A DNA stretch of 64,000 nt, taken from positions 5,027,001 through 5,091,000 of the forward strand of contig OX637332.1 in assembly GCA_951799405.1 (NCBI GenBank), read 5' to 3'. The DNA comes from Agapetus fuscipes (taxonomy: Eukaryota > Arthropoda > Insecta > Trichoptera > Glossosomatidae). The notes under the pieces were generated by a model. It made no database searches, was not told the DNA's origin, and was given only the letters and a program-made list of their open reading frames with translations. Numbering within the stretch: position 1 is the stretch's first letter; each line of letters opens with the position of its first letter. This document shows, one piece after another, positions 21,914 through 32,799 of this stretch. The position numbers and the translations under genes were made by a program.

Positions 21914-22205
21914 CCGGTCCGTAGTCCATTGGTAACACTTCGGACTCGTAACTGGAAGGTCATGGGCTCGAATCCCGGCGGAGCACAAAAAATATACCAT
22001 TTATATTTTCAAATTTACTCTTCGCTGGGTTGAAAAATTCATAATCTTTACCAAAGACCGGTCATCAAAAGGTCCATCCAGCCTTGCAGCAACTGGGTCT
22101 TGCGTGAGAATTGGCGCTTTCTACAGCGACGACCAAGCTCGCAGAGGGCTCTTGAGGTGTGATACACACAAAAACAGCGCTCAACAAATAAATCAGCCTA
22201 GTTTA
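21914..22205 (+). repeat. SINE-C copy, full length (reference copy)
   Basis: The tRNA-like head is CCGGTCCGTAGTCCATTGG with an ACACTTCGGACTCG loop and the B-box-like GGGCTCGAATCCCGG. The body has TTCGCTGGGTTGAAAAATTC, CCATCCAGCCTTGCAGCAAC and GCGCTTTCTACAGCGACGAC (a palindromic stem), and ends AACAAATAAATCAGCC. It is RNA polymerase III derived and mobilised by a LINE. Confidence 0.9.
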
Positions 22206-23035
22206 ATTACATTTTTATACCAAAATTGTTTGGTAACTAATATGCTCACAAGAAGCACTGTTTTAATTTTATTACATTTTAGGTGAACAGCGATTGTTTG
22301 CATTTTATTTATACTTTGGATACTGAATGCAGTCAGATCTCTTTTTACTCTTTTCAAGAAGGATTTGATGTAGAACTTTGCAAGGCTATGGCATTACCTT
22401 TTTCATGCTTTTTCACACTTCTCTGTCAGTACTTTTTTTCCAAGAAGATTTAACATTAATCAGCTTACTGATATATTTATTCAATCTTTACTTGTTTTCT
22501 TTGACAATGCTCCAGTGCATCTGAAATTGTGGTCTCTAATTCCTTGACACCAGCCTGGGTCTTTTAATTTATCAAGTTATTTTCAAAAGGGATGTTTGTG
22601 TAAGTTTTGTTCAACAATCGGTGCACCAGCGTATGCCTTATTATATCATTGTGAAAGGTTGGATAAAAAGCTATAACTCGCTTGTACTTATTTGCACAAT
22701 AAATCTTATGCACTTTTTGGCATTACAAGTTTCAGAAGCAACCCCACTCTCCCTCCTTGTCAATGATTTCCATTTGATTGTCATTTCGTTTCTTTCGCCC
22801 CTCTTCCCTTCACCCATCAATGATTTTAAACCCCCATGATTGGTGTAAGCCATTCACTGCACATGCAAAAGCCATTTTGATCTGGAGTTTCTTGCTTGTG
22901 GTTCTAAAATCCTGGCTGTACACTTCAATGCTGTATCTCATAAGGCTTCCTGCAACTATATCATGGATTTGTTTCAGCACCATCCTTTCAGACAAGTTCA
23001 TCTCCCGACTATTATAATGTTCTCATAGGAAATTC
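22206..23035. other. No feature recognised
   Basis: AT-rich unique-looking DNA. Several short frames are open on both strands, but none resembles a known protein. Confidence 0.45.
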
Positions 23036-23405
23036 AGCCAGGTATTCTGTTGATTCAGAAAGTTATTCCTCTGAAAATGGTATTTAGTTGACTCGGAAAG
23101 GAAATCTGTTGAATCAGAAAGGCATTTTTTAACTCTGAAAGGTATTCTGTTGGCTCAGAAAGGTATTCTGTTTGTTGACGCAGAAAGGTATTCTGTTGAC
23201 TCAGAAAGGTATTCTGTTTGTTGACGCAGAAAGGTATTCTGTTGACTCAGAAAGGTATTCTGTTTGTTGACGCAGAAAGGTATTCTGTTGACTCAGAAAG
23301 GTTTTCTTTAACTCAAAAAGGTATTTCGTTAACTCAGAAAGGTATTCTGTTGACTCAGAGGTATTCAGTTGACTAAGGAAGGTATTTTGTTGACTCGGAA
23401 AGGTA
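23036..23405. repeat. Minisatellite, about 21-27 bp units
   Basis: About 15 imperfect head-to-tail units read GGTATTCTGTTGACTCAGAAA. A longer variant (TTCTGTTTGTTGACGCAG) alternates with the short one between 23155 and 23290, making a higher-order unit. The minus-strand open frame through it, rich in Ser/Gln/Thr, is a by-product. Confidence 0.9.
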
Positions 23406-25400
23406 CTCATCGCTTTTTTCTTGCTTTGTTTTTGTTTTGATTCTTGCTGTTCATTGTCCGCTCCTCATCCTTATCCCAAGGACACCTTGAAAGATGGAAA
23501 TAAGTTATGGTTAGATAGATAGTAAAGTTTTAAGTTTCATTCGCTGGCAAAAGGTTAATGCAATATTTTCAAAAAAATTTTTTTTTTAAAAGTATACAAA
23601 TGTTTGCTTATTACTGCTAAAAAGTGCAGATTTTGTTTCCCTTTAAACATGGTTAAAAATGGTAATAAATTACAATAATAGTCAGACATATTAAGCAAAA
23701 AATATTAACAATAATAGGTACACTTATAGAGACAATGCGATAAGGAGCTGCAGTATATATGCAGCATAGTTGCATTTGCATTGCGATGTTAGAAAAATCA
23801 ACAAATGTGCTTTGCAAATATCTATTTCATGCTATGACAGCTATATTTTTGTATGAATTATTTCGCAAAGAGGAGTGCAATTCACCAACGTATTTTTGCA
23901 TGTCAAGACAACAGGTTTACATTAACAATAAATTATTAATAAATAATAACTTTTGATTCAGGGTCAAAGCTATCCTCAAGAGTCCCTGAGAGGGTTTGAG
24001 AAGGCAGGCACATGCATTTGTTGGAGGCAAATAAATATTTTTTCCATTTACGTAAAAAAAAAACTATTTTGTTGCATAACTTCGCTTTAAATGCGGTACA
24101 CGTCCCTGCCTATAAGTCAAGGAACACAAAAAAATATGTATTTCACTGGCACCAAAACAAAAGCACTGACAGCAAACATTGACCTTTATCATTTGACATT
24201 GGTTAAAGTAGATAAGAGCCATTCCTATTTGACGTCAATTTTTATTTCTTGTTAAACTGATAACAATGTAAATAAAGCTTTATCAGGAAACAACAATGAT
24301 TTGTAGTAAAAACATACTCAATCAATGTTTTAATTCAACAAATACTTTACTCAATGAAACCATATGATAATACTTTAAACAGTAGTATCAATCAAATAAT
24401 TATGTTTGTATTATTTTAATTAAGTTAGCAAGTGAATTGAGTCCTATACAAAGTCGGATATTTACTATTTTTTCCGGAAAATGAGTTAAATGTATGAAAA
24501 CTTAGAGAATAACATTTTTTGTGTTTCACAAGTATATTGTTACATTGATTTTTGTATTGATTGTATAAGAATCAATATTTATGTATAGAAATATACATTT
24601 ATATGGTAAATAGAGTACATAACTGAAAAGCAAGTAAAAATTGAATTAACAAACATATCTTATGTTAGACTTCAGGCATCTTTTGAAACTAAATTTGAAA
24701 TAAAAAAAAACTTAGTTATGCCTATAAATTTTACCATAGCGATACTGTATCAGAAACTTGGTCGCCATTTGTTAGGAGAGGCCAGAGCCTCTGCAGAATC
24801 ACCTTCATTTCTTCCTATATATTCTAGCATATCTCTTTCAATTCATTCATGTATATCTGTTTAAAATTTACTTTTTTCTATTCACTCATTCTTTCACAAT
24901 TTCACCAATCTGATAAAGCTATACTTAGGTCCGCTATTCTCAACGTTAGCATAGCGACTTCATACTGAATGAAAATGACCCACTTATGGCAATCGTGTGG
25001 GTACTTTTTGTAATCAGTTTAAGTCAAATAAGCCAACGTTCAAAATACCGGGTCTTAATAATTCATACCATAGCAATGCAAGCTTAAAATACAGGAATCC
25101 TAGCAACTTTAAAACTATATATATAGTTGAAAGAATAGCAAATCGCAAAGACGCAGATTTTAAAGTAGTGTTGAAACTAATTACCCATATCTGTATTCTA
25201 AAATCTAAGTAATATTCAAAATTAAAGGTTGATTAAATACAAACTGAGGCAAAGGGGAAGATATATAGGAGAAGCTTACAAAAAATAATTATCAAATTTT
25301 TAAACTAAAGTCAACAAAATATATTACTTGTACAGCTCATATCATGTCTACTTCTTCACCATTTTTGGTACAAACTATGCCTGGTTTTCAGAGTGTTTTT
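23406..25400. other. AT-rich stretch, little recognised
   Basis: It holds a 20-bp SINE-L scrap at about 23877 (GTGCAATTCACCAACG) and a head-only stub of rep-A at 24108-24127 (TATAAGTCAAGGAAC). No coding potential is recognised. Confidence 0.5.
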
Positions 25401-25403
25401 CTT

Positions 25404-25657
25404 TTCTATAATCTATAATCTAAGCTGCAAGGATATGTAAGCATTTAAGGCTCATATGAAATGCATGCCTACAGACAGGCACATGTAGGTTCGCGCCTAC
25501 GCATTCTGCATGTGTGCATACAAATAAAGAAAACCTCACATGGACATAAACCTTGCAACTCCTGCCGCCGTTCCCTGAACCGGGGTGGCATTGGCAAAAG
25601 TGAACCGATTTTTACAGCACGGGTGGTCAGCTTCGTACCAACCTATCAGTCAAGGAG
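25404..25657 (-). repeat. rep-A copy, full length
   Basis: Tail TATAATCTATAATCTAAGCTG to head CCAACCTATCAGTCAAGGAG. Same subfamily as 1796 and 6778 (GAACCGGGGTGGCATTGG). The centre reads CGCATTCTGCATGTG. Confidence 0.92.
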
Positions 25658-26092
25658 ATTTTAAGTTTACAAAATACAACTCCCAGTGTTTAAACCAGTT
25701 TTTCACAAGTAAAATATTTTTTTATGGAACTGATGGTATTTCAGTTATTTGCCTTGGTATATAGAACCAAACAGCAAACTGCTTTTCAAATTGAATATTT
25801 GGTTATTTAAATCAATCATTAATTTAATGTTCACTTTCCATGCACATCCACAAGCAGGTAGATTCGCGCTTAAATATGTTGTGTATATACTTACATACCC
25901 TGAGTACGAGTTGCAAAACTTGAGTAAAGTAAAGTTTACGGAAAATATTAAAGAGTGGTTTTCCCCAAAATCTGCCGTTTTTGTTTGTTTGAACTTGATT
26001 TTATTCATCACTGTAACTCTTGCTAAGACCATAAAGTGTAAGAAACAAGAACGGCAGATTTTGGGGGAAATCACTCTTTAATACTTTCCGTA

Positions 26093-26712
26093 GTAATACA
26101 CACAAAGAGAGTGGATGTAGCAATTAATGAGACAGTCAGAATAATATCTGGCTGCCTAAAACCGACCCCCATAAAAGAAATCTATCCAATAGTGGGAATT
26201 GCTCCTCCTAAAATCAGAAGAAGTGTAGCGGCAGAGATTGATCGTAATAAACAACACACCGACCCTCGACATCCTATGTTCGGGTGTCAGGTGCGACCTC
26301 AATGCAGACTCAAGTCGAGAAGAAGTTTCCTGGAGACGACGTCCCCGGTGGTTGGCTTCCCTGGTGCCCGAAGGCTGTCTCTATGGAGAGATAATACCGA
26401 GCCCACGTTGCTCCCTCAGGCGGAGGAAATATCAGTGGGTCACAAGCTACCATTCACAACATGGAGGGCACTCAATAGACTCAGAACAGGTGTCTCCCGT
26501 TGCTACAGTAACCTCAAAAAATGGGGTTACAGAGATGAAGAAACCTGCGAGTGTGGCTCCGTGCAAAACTACAAACATCTTTTTTCTTGTCCCCTGATTG
26601 GAGCAGCGTGCACGCTTGAGGACGTGGTGATGGCGAGCGGAAGTGGAGTTCGTGTGGCCGAGTACTGGGGGCTGCACATATGATGGTGTTCCGGACACGG
26701 AAAGTAAGTAAG
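26093..26712 (+). mobile_element. 5'-truncated non-LTR retrotransposon, 620 bp, with 14-bp target duplication
   Basis: Flanked by the exact direct repeat TAATACTTTCCGTA (26079-26092 and 26713-26726). It ends in an AAGT-type microsatellite tail (AAAGTAAGTAAG). The duplication lies in the right arm of MITE-7, so the order of insertion is clear. Confidence 0.93.
26111..26683 (+). pseudogene. Non-LTR reverse transcriptase C-terminal region (about 190 residues, open)
   Basis: The frame is uninterrupted to a stop at 26683, but the element lacks everything upstream. Family blocks in order are INETVRIISGCLKPTP, GIAPPKIRRSVAA, RLKSRRSFLETTSP, WRALNRLRTGVSRC, then KWGYRDEETCECG and HLFSCP, a CxCG...H...C zinc-knuckle-like end. 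This is the connection/C-terminal domain of arthropod non-LTR polyproteins (Jockey- or RTE-like; clade not decided). It has no start of its own and is not expected to be functional. The intact frame suggests recent insertion. Confidence 0.85.
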
Positions 26713-26891
26713 TAATACTTTCCGTAAACTTTACTTTACTCAAGTTTCGCAACTCGTACTAAGGGTACTGTGAACACGAAATAAACAAAAAATTGCAACC
26801 ATGATACAGAATAGAACAAAACTTTGAAGTACATACAGTTAGGTATAAAATCATATAAATTTTATATAGTTAAATGAAGCACCCCATTTTT

Positions 26892-27115
26892 ATTTCCTTG
26901 ATTTATAGGATGGTATGAGGCTAACCACCTTTTAAATGTGAAAATTGCTTCACTTTCCCAATGTAACAGGGGTTTTTCAGATGTATGGCAAAGGTTGCAG
27001 AATTTATGTTTATTTGAGATTTTGTTGATTTTTATTTTGTACTTACACCTCTCTGCTTGCAGCATGCATTTAACATGAATCTTAAATATTAATTAGTTTT
27101 TGCAGCTTAGATAAT
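26892..27115 (+). repeat. rep-A copy, diverged
   Basis: Head TTTCCTTGATTTATAGG to tail GCAGCTTAGATAATGG. The central palindrome is lost, but CATGCATTTAACATGAATC is retained. Confidence 0.8.
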
Positions 27116-27472
27116 GGTTTATAGATTAAAGATTAATGTAAATAAAATAGGTGAAACAGCATTTTGCAACTATATATAAATTTCTATGTTAAGGTTATAT
27201 TTCAAATATATTACTTGGCAAGTACCTCTTATCTGCAATTTGGAGCATCTGTATGTATGTCTTTGTGTAGATGGAAAATATTGATAAATGCCCTCTTAAA
27301 GATTGTAGATTCATGGTCACCTGTAAAAATACAAACACAAATATATAAATACTCATAAGATTTTGTAGGGTTTGTGTATTCACACAGTGAAAATTCATTT
27401 ATTAAATACTCATAAGTTTACTAATGATGGAAGCAATCCGAAACACATTTTTGAAATAAATATCAATACACA

Positions 27473-27783
27473 ACGCAAACCAACTAAGCTATACATATAC
27501 TGTAGCTTCTTGTCGCTTTATCTAAGGAGGGTTTCACATTTATATTCCGTGATCTGTGGTTTGACATGTGGCGAGTTGAACCTATTTATATTTACAGGTA
27601 AGAGGGCCGGCCTAACGTCAACCAAATTAGTTGAAGTGAGGGTTTCGGTACTCAATTATTGTGAAGGCTGAGTAAACCTTGCCGGTATTTTATTTCGGGT
27701 TTTGAAATTAACACCGAAACAGGAAATCAATTCTGACATCCTCGGTGGGATTCTAACCCGAGCTCTCGGCATGGAATTTAGTT
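27473..27783 (-). repeat. SINE-B copy, near full length
   Basis: From the tail ACGCAAACCAACTAAGC, through GTAAACCTTGCCGGTATTTT, to the minus-strand head GTGGGATTCTAACCCGAGC. The B-box-like core is mutated (TTCTAACCC). The front of the tRNA head is lost. The 27116-27472 stretch before it shows nothing more than one ACACAGTGAAAATTCA phrase. Confidence 0.85.
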
Positions 27784-28077
27784 GTATAAAACAATTTTTT
27801 CTTTAAATCTAGAAAGCGAAACGTCGCAGATAAAACAAGCTGCGAATAGACCACGGTCTAACCCGAAAGAAACAAAAACAATTTATTTCCTAATATTTTA
27901 TTATCTCAAAAAAATATAGTTATGTTTTATGGGTTTAATTTAATAAATATTACAGTAAATTTATTTCACACAATTTATATTGAGACACCGTTCATATTTC
28001 GTTCGAACAGAGTTAACTTTTGAACTGTACTGCTCGCCAGCTCCGATAAAAGTCTGCACTACAGACAGCTTCAGCCC

Positions 28078-28153
28078 TTTATATAGTATGACATAGTATG
28101 ACTTTATATAGTATGACTTTATATAGTATGACATAATATGACTTTATATAGCA
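28078..28153. repeat. Short tandem repeat, TATATAGTATGAC units
   Basis: Five to six imperfect units of 13-16 bp alternate TTTATATAGTATGAC and ATAGTATGAC. They abut the following rep-A copy, which lacks its first bases. The 27784-28077 stretch before it is unrecognised. Confidence 0.8.
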
Positions 28154-28394
28154 TGTTGGTATGCGGCTGACCACCCATACTGTAAAAAATGGTTCACTTT
28201 GCCAATGTCACCCCTGTTTCAGGGAAGGACGGCTAGAGTTGCAGGGCTTATGTTCATTTGAGATTGGGTTATTATATTGTAGGTCCACATGCGGCATGTG
28301 TTAGCGCGAAATTATACATGTCTGCTTGTGGGAATGCATTTAATATAAATCTTAAATGATATAAATCTTTGCAGCTTAGATTAGATTAGATTAG
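28152..28394 (+). repeat. rep-A copy, near full length
   Basis: Begins GTTGGTATGCGGCTGACC (first about 15 bp missing). Perfect CACATGCGGCATGTG palindrome. Tail TTAGATTAGATTAGATTA, a GATTA-type tail. Confidence 0.9.
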
Positions 28395-28905
28395 GCACAA
28401 GGAGGGTTCCCGCGAACCATCGGGAACAGGAACATTCGTTGTTTTTGCCAGAATATTCTTGGAAGATTCGAGCGAATGCTCACACCATCGAACAAAATAT
28501 ACAATTATAATCATTTATACACATACATCTAGAGACACAGGTAAAAACACACAATCACACATTCGTACGCAGAAATAAGTACGCACTAAAAAAAATGAAA
28601 GATCTTTTTTTAAAAAGGAAACCGATTAATTTCTTGGGTCATTGGACGAAGATGGCTCTTTCATTTCACTCAAGCAGCACGCGGTCAAGTTGAATTATTT
28701 ATATATTTATAATCCGTCAGAGTAGGTACATACAAGCCGGAAGTACTCGCGCTCTTATGGAAACATTCGCACCGCGGAAGTGACGAAAACTTTTCTTAAT
28801 TTAGCGAATAACCATTCAAACAACGAACGCTGCAAAAATATTCATACATAAACAACGCTTACGAGCTGTAACCCTTTCTTTCAAAAAATGAATGTTGCTT
28901 CCGAA

Positions 28906-29153
28906 ACCTTGACTTATAGGTTGGTATGCGGCTGACCACACATGCTGTAAAAATGGATCACTTTGCCAATGTCACCCCTGTTTCAGGGAAGGACGGCAAG
29001 AGTTGCAGGGGTGTATGTCCACTTGAGATTTGGTTTTTATGTTGTAGGTTCACATGCGGCATGTCCAAGCGCGAACTTGTACGTGTCTGCTTGTGAGAAT
29101 GCATATAATGTGAATCTACAATAGAACATATCTTTGCAACTTAGATTAGATTA
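28906..29153 (+). repeat. rep-A copy, full length
   Basis: Head CTTGACTTATAGGTTGGTATG to tail GCAACTTAGATTAGATTAG. The palindrome is exact (CACATGCGGCATGTC, one end mismatch). The 28395-28905 stretch before it shows no recognised feature. Confidence 0.9.
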
Positions 29154-29199
29154 GAAGGTTGCAAAACTAAAAAAAAATATTGTAAAGAGTTTTGCATTT

Positions 29200-29262
29200 T
29201 TACAAGTAAGGAGGCCGGCCTTACTCCAATCACTTCAGCTGAAGTAGGGGTTTCCCACAGGA
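29200..29262 (-). repeat. SINE-B scrap
   Basis: AAGGAGGCCGGCCTTACTCC and CAGCTGAAGTAGGGGTTTCC match the middle of SINE-B on the minus strand. It lies between two rep-A copies. Confidence 0.75.
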
Positions 29263-29284
29263 AAATGCAATAGGAGTTCAATGT

Positions 29285-29427
29285 TTATGTTTATGTTTAC
29301 GTTAGTTTTCTTTTTGTATGTACACATGCAGCATATGTAAGCGTAAACTTACACGTGCGTGCTTGTGGGCATGCATAAAATATGAGCCTCAAATGCCAAT
29401 GTATCTTTGCAACTTAGATTATAGATC
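29285..29427 (+). repeat. rep-A copy, 3' half
   Basis: Starts near TGTATGTACACATGCAGC, with ACTTACACGTGCGTGCTTG and tail GCAACTTAGATTATAGATC. Confidence 0.85.
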
Positions 29428-29797
29428 AGCACGACTGAACACACGTGTGTTTTTGTGCTAAATATTTATTATAATTTTCTTAAATGTTTACTTGAAAAAA
29501 TTAACTGAAAAGGCTTCTTGCTTCAGAAATAAGAATACAATCAAGTCAGACGGTTATTATGATACAATTAATTAAAAAGTTAAACACTTTCGTGAACATC
29601 TAAGGCTTCATTTAGGCCATTTTGTTACAATGTGTTTTGACGACATTCTAAAAAAAAATTTTAAGGAAAGTAAATTATATGAACCGAATTTATTTATAAC
29701 ACAAGCCAACTTTTCAACAGATTTTTTTTATGAAGAACTTGTAAGTGAAAACGATCTTATTGTTTAGTTTGAAATTTTTACCGCTATATCTTTAAAA

Positions 29798-30024
29798 AGT
29801 GCAAGTGTAAGTTCGCGCTTACAAATGCTGCATGTGTACTTACAAATTAAAATCCAAACCTTAAATGAACATACCTACTTACAAATTAAAATCCAAACCT
29901 CAAATGAACATACCTACACCCTCCAACTTTTGCCGACTTTCCCTGAATTAGAAATGACATTGTCAAAGTAAACCATTTTTTAACAGTATTGGTGGTCAGC
30001 CTCATACCAACCTATAAGTCAACG
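29798..30024 (-). repeat. rep-A copy with internal 40-bp duplication
   Basis: The tail half is missing. The block ACTTACAAATTAAAATCCAAACC...AACATACCT occurs twice in direct tandem (about 29838-29875 and 29876-29913). Head CCAACCTATAAGTCAACGG. Confidence 0.85.
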
Positions 30025-30206
30025 GATATAAAAACCATATAACATATTTTAAGTATGTTAAAACTACAAAACCTTAAAAAATCTGTACAAAAAAGTAAAT
30101 AGGTAATATATTTTTAAGGGTATCTCTGTTAACACAGTAAAAGTCCATTGATTTTGGAAAAACAAAGTTTTTAAAAAACTAAGTGAATTAAAACTTTGTT
30201 AATAAC

Positions 30207-30672
30207 TAGGGATGGGCCAAAGTTCGCTTCACATTCGGTTCAACCGAATTTCGGCAGCTCAGCGGCGGCGGTTCAAAAGCCAAACATTCGGTTTAAGAAA
30301 AAGTAAAATAAAATACCTACTTGCACCATTTTGACTATTATAATTGGATGTCATAGTATCTTTTATAACCGTAAAATAGTAATAAGGCCTTTATATACTC
30401 ACTCATGGTCATTTATTTTAGTAGGAACAAGTGAACATTAATTTACAATTTGATAAAAATTAAATCTTCTTCTACTCCGTTACATAAATATCAGATTGAA
30501 AAAAAATGCAATTAACTTAGTATTCTTCGAACAAATAACAGTAACTAGAAACTATAATACGTAACTTTTTTACTGAGCCGAAGTTCGGCCTAACTTCGGC
30601 CGAATTTTGTATTTCAATCGAATGTTCGGTCGAAATTCGTATTCGGTACAAACCACATTCGGCCCATCGCTA
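30207..30672. mobile_element. MITE-4: hAT-type non-autonomous element
   Basis: The terminal repeat TAGGGATGGGCC faces TAGCGATGGGCC. The element is flanked by a perfect 8-bp duplication TTAATAAC (30199-30206 and 30673-30680). The ends are rich in TTCGG/CCGAA motifs (for example GAAGTTCGGCCTAACTTCGG near 30580). The 8-bp duplication and TAGGG-type start are hallmarks of hAT elements. It is non-coding, 466 bp. Confidence 0.85.
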
Positions 30673-31021
30673 TTAATAACATCAAAATTTGAAAGAATTA
30701 GACAGATACATCTGCCGAAAAGGTGGTTCTTGTATTATTATAATGGACGCGATGTAGGGAGTATTAGTTTACGTCGATTAAAAAAAATACACACTTGCAC
30801 CAACACAGGAAATACTTGGGTAGCTCCGTAAGGGATACTAGAGGGCTGTGTAACTGTGACGAACGCTATTGGATATTCGAAAATATGTATTTGGAACGAC
30901 GACTGACATAAAAATTTCATTTCGAATAGTTTGTAGAGAAAAATAATGCAGAGAGTGAGAACACCATAGTTGCTTTAGTAAAATTTATATTAAGTGATTT
31001 TATTCCTTGAATAATAATAAT

Positions 31022-31445
31022 AAACTGCATTTACGGAAGTGGCTTTTCATCACAGCAGCGCCTGAAGTCGGGACACAGCTTCCTTAGTTCCGTGCAGCCC
31101 TTGTCTTTGGATCCAGTGGCGGAGAGATTACAAATGTGGAAGGAGGAATGCCCGGAGAGCTTTGTGAAGCCTTCAGAGAGCCTACCTCCAGGAAAGAACC
31201 TCGAGTGGCCCGTATGGAGATCCATGAACAGATTGAGGACCAATGTTGGAAGAGCCCGGGCCAACATGCTGACCTGGGGATTTCTGGGACGGGAGGACTC
31301 TACACTATGTGAGTGTGGAGCTCAGCAAACAATGGAGCACCTGCGGTGTTGTCCCTCCTGTCCGACAAGCTGCTCCATGGATGATCTCTTTGCGGGAAAC
31401 CAAAGAGCTGTAAACATTGCTCGTTACTGGGCCAATACGGTGTGA
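31022..31445 (+). pseudogene. Non-LTR reverse transcriptase C-terminal fragment
   Basis: Open from about 31022 to the stop at 31445, with RLKSGHSFLSSVQPL, LPPGKNLEWPVWRSMNRLRT, LTWGFLGRED, CECGAQQTMEHLRCCP and VNIARYWANT. It has the same domain and ending as 26111-26683 but is a different family. Its 3' tail is a GAA microsatellite (31454-31467). No upstream coding, so it is a 5'-truncated insertion. The target duplication could not be fixed because the left flank is an AATAAT run. Confidence 0.82.
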
Positions 31446-32171
31446 AGCTGACACGAAGAAGAAGAAGATTAATAAGAGGTGATATTTTTATTTAGTGCCG
31501 TTTGGTGGTACTAGCCACCCCAAGGGCGCTTTTATATCTAATCTAAGTGAAAATTTCTTCACGGGGACGAATGCATTAAAAGTAAGCAAGTGCAGACAGG
31601 AGAATTGCTAACGTGCGTACACAGTTTGTAGAAATGAAGAGCGATGGAGTGACGTGAAAATTCTATTCTCGCTCGCTTAAAGAGCCAGGGGTGCTATGTA
31701 AATAAGTGATGAGCTCATGTGAAATAAGCGCTACTTCCATTAATAATAATTAGCGGAACTATATTTCGTCAGCGTTTTCTACCCCTGCAACACTAAAAGT
31801 ATGCAACTTTACGACGCAGCCAAAGCTTTTTATCAAAAATGTTTGGAAACTAAAACGCTACGTAGATGCCGTTTAGACGTAATCTATATAAAACGCTATG
31901 GTTTAGTTTATACTTGGGTTACTGATTGTACAATAAAAATGTTAACGGGGGTAGGCGTGGGCTAACTAACGGCAGATGTTCCGAAGCGGTTCGGCACCGC
32001 GGCCGAAGTTTGCCGATCTCTGTCTTCGGATAACGCCATTTTAAAATTAGATATTTTTCACCCCAAAGTAGAACGGATGCGCGGGTAGGTATATTTTGAC
32101 ATCATTTTAGGGATTCGCGACTTATGATATTCTTATTTCAAAATTTAAAAGTTCACATATAAGGCACATAT

Positions 32172-32604
32172 CGTCACCCCAGTGCTTGTTTGGCTTATCT
32201 ACCATTTGATTTAAAGATGACCTTTAAATAGAAATTCTTCACAACCTGAGGTAAGAAAAATATAAACTTGTTCTTAATATTTTCAAAATCTTTGCCAATG
32301 TCACCCCTGCTTCAGGGAAGGTCGGCAAGAGTTGCAGGGCTTATGTTCATTTGAGATTGGGGTTTTTATATTGTAGGTCCACATGCAGCATGTGTAAGCG
32401 CGAAATTATGCATGTCTGCTTGTGGGAATGCATTTAATATGAATCTCAAATGATACATATCTTTGCAGCTTAGATTTAGATTTAGATTTGTCAGTTTTTA
32501 TAAGACACATTGGTCCAGTACACATACAAAGATTGCTCATGTGAAATTACTTGGGGGTTAACTTCTGTCTGAAATAAGACAAACAAGCACTGAAGGGGGC
32601 GATA
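32172..32604 (+). mobile_element. MITE-2-like element interrupted by rep-A
   Basis: Left end CACCCCAGTGCTTGTTTGGC with TATCTACCATTTGA. Right part GACACATTGGTCCAGTACAC with the end AAACAAGCACTGAAGGGGGCG. A plus-strand rep-A copy (32287-32488) sits between. The ends resemble 63358-63596 more than the 255-bp copies. Confidence 0.6.
32287..32488 (+). repeat. rep-A copy, head missing
   Basis: Starts inside at TTTGCCAATGTCACCCCTGC. Near-perfect palindrome CACATGCAGCATGTG. Tail GCAGCTTAGATTTAGATTTAG. Confidence 0.88.
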
Positions 32605-32605
32605 T

Positions 32606-32700
32606 AAGTTCGCGTTAACACATGCTGCGTGTGTACTTATAAAATAAACCAAAACTCACATGAACATAAAGCTTTAAACTCCTGCCGCTTTGCATTGAAA
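32606..32700 (-). repeat. rep-A fragment
   Basis: AAGTTCGCGTTAACACATGC, TGCGTGTGTACTTATAAAA and AACTCCTGCCGC match the middle of rep-A on the minus strand. Confidence 0.65.
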
Positions 32701-32799
32701 TATGTAACGTGTCTATTGGGAAAGTGCAAGGATTTATCCTTGCATAGAAGAACGGATTAGACGAACCATTTTGAAGAGGAATATCGGATTTCTCAACGT

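Larger units (their letters stand above)
25895..26768. mobile_element. MITE-7: foldback element, split by a retroelement
   Basis: The left arm is 25895-25983. The right arm is its reverse complement in two pieces, 26048-26092 and 26727-26768, separated by an inserted non-LTR fragment. Shared blocks are GAGTACGAGTTGC, TTGAGTAAAGTAAAGTTTAC and CCCAAAATCTGCCG. The outer ends read TACCCT, possibly with a TA target duplication. Confidence 0.75.
25790..26810 (-). repeat. rep-A copy split by nested insertions
   Basis: The left part (about 25820-25894) has the GCACATCCACAAGCAGG, TTCGCGCTTAAATATG and ATACTTACA blocks. After MITE-7 and its own inserted retroelement, GTGAACACGAAATAAACA...TTGCAAC at 26770-26803 plausibly continues it. 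The right-hand continuation is weak. Confidence 0.5.

Noticed and set aside
23201..23410. 69-codon minus-strand frame rich in Ser/Thr/Gln
   Set aside because: It lies entirely within a minisatellite and its repeats simply follow the DNA units.
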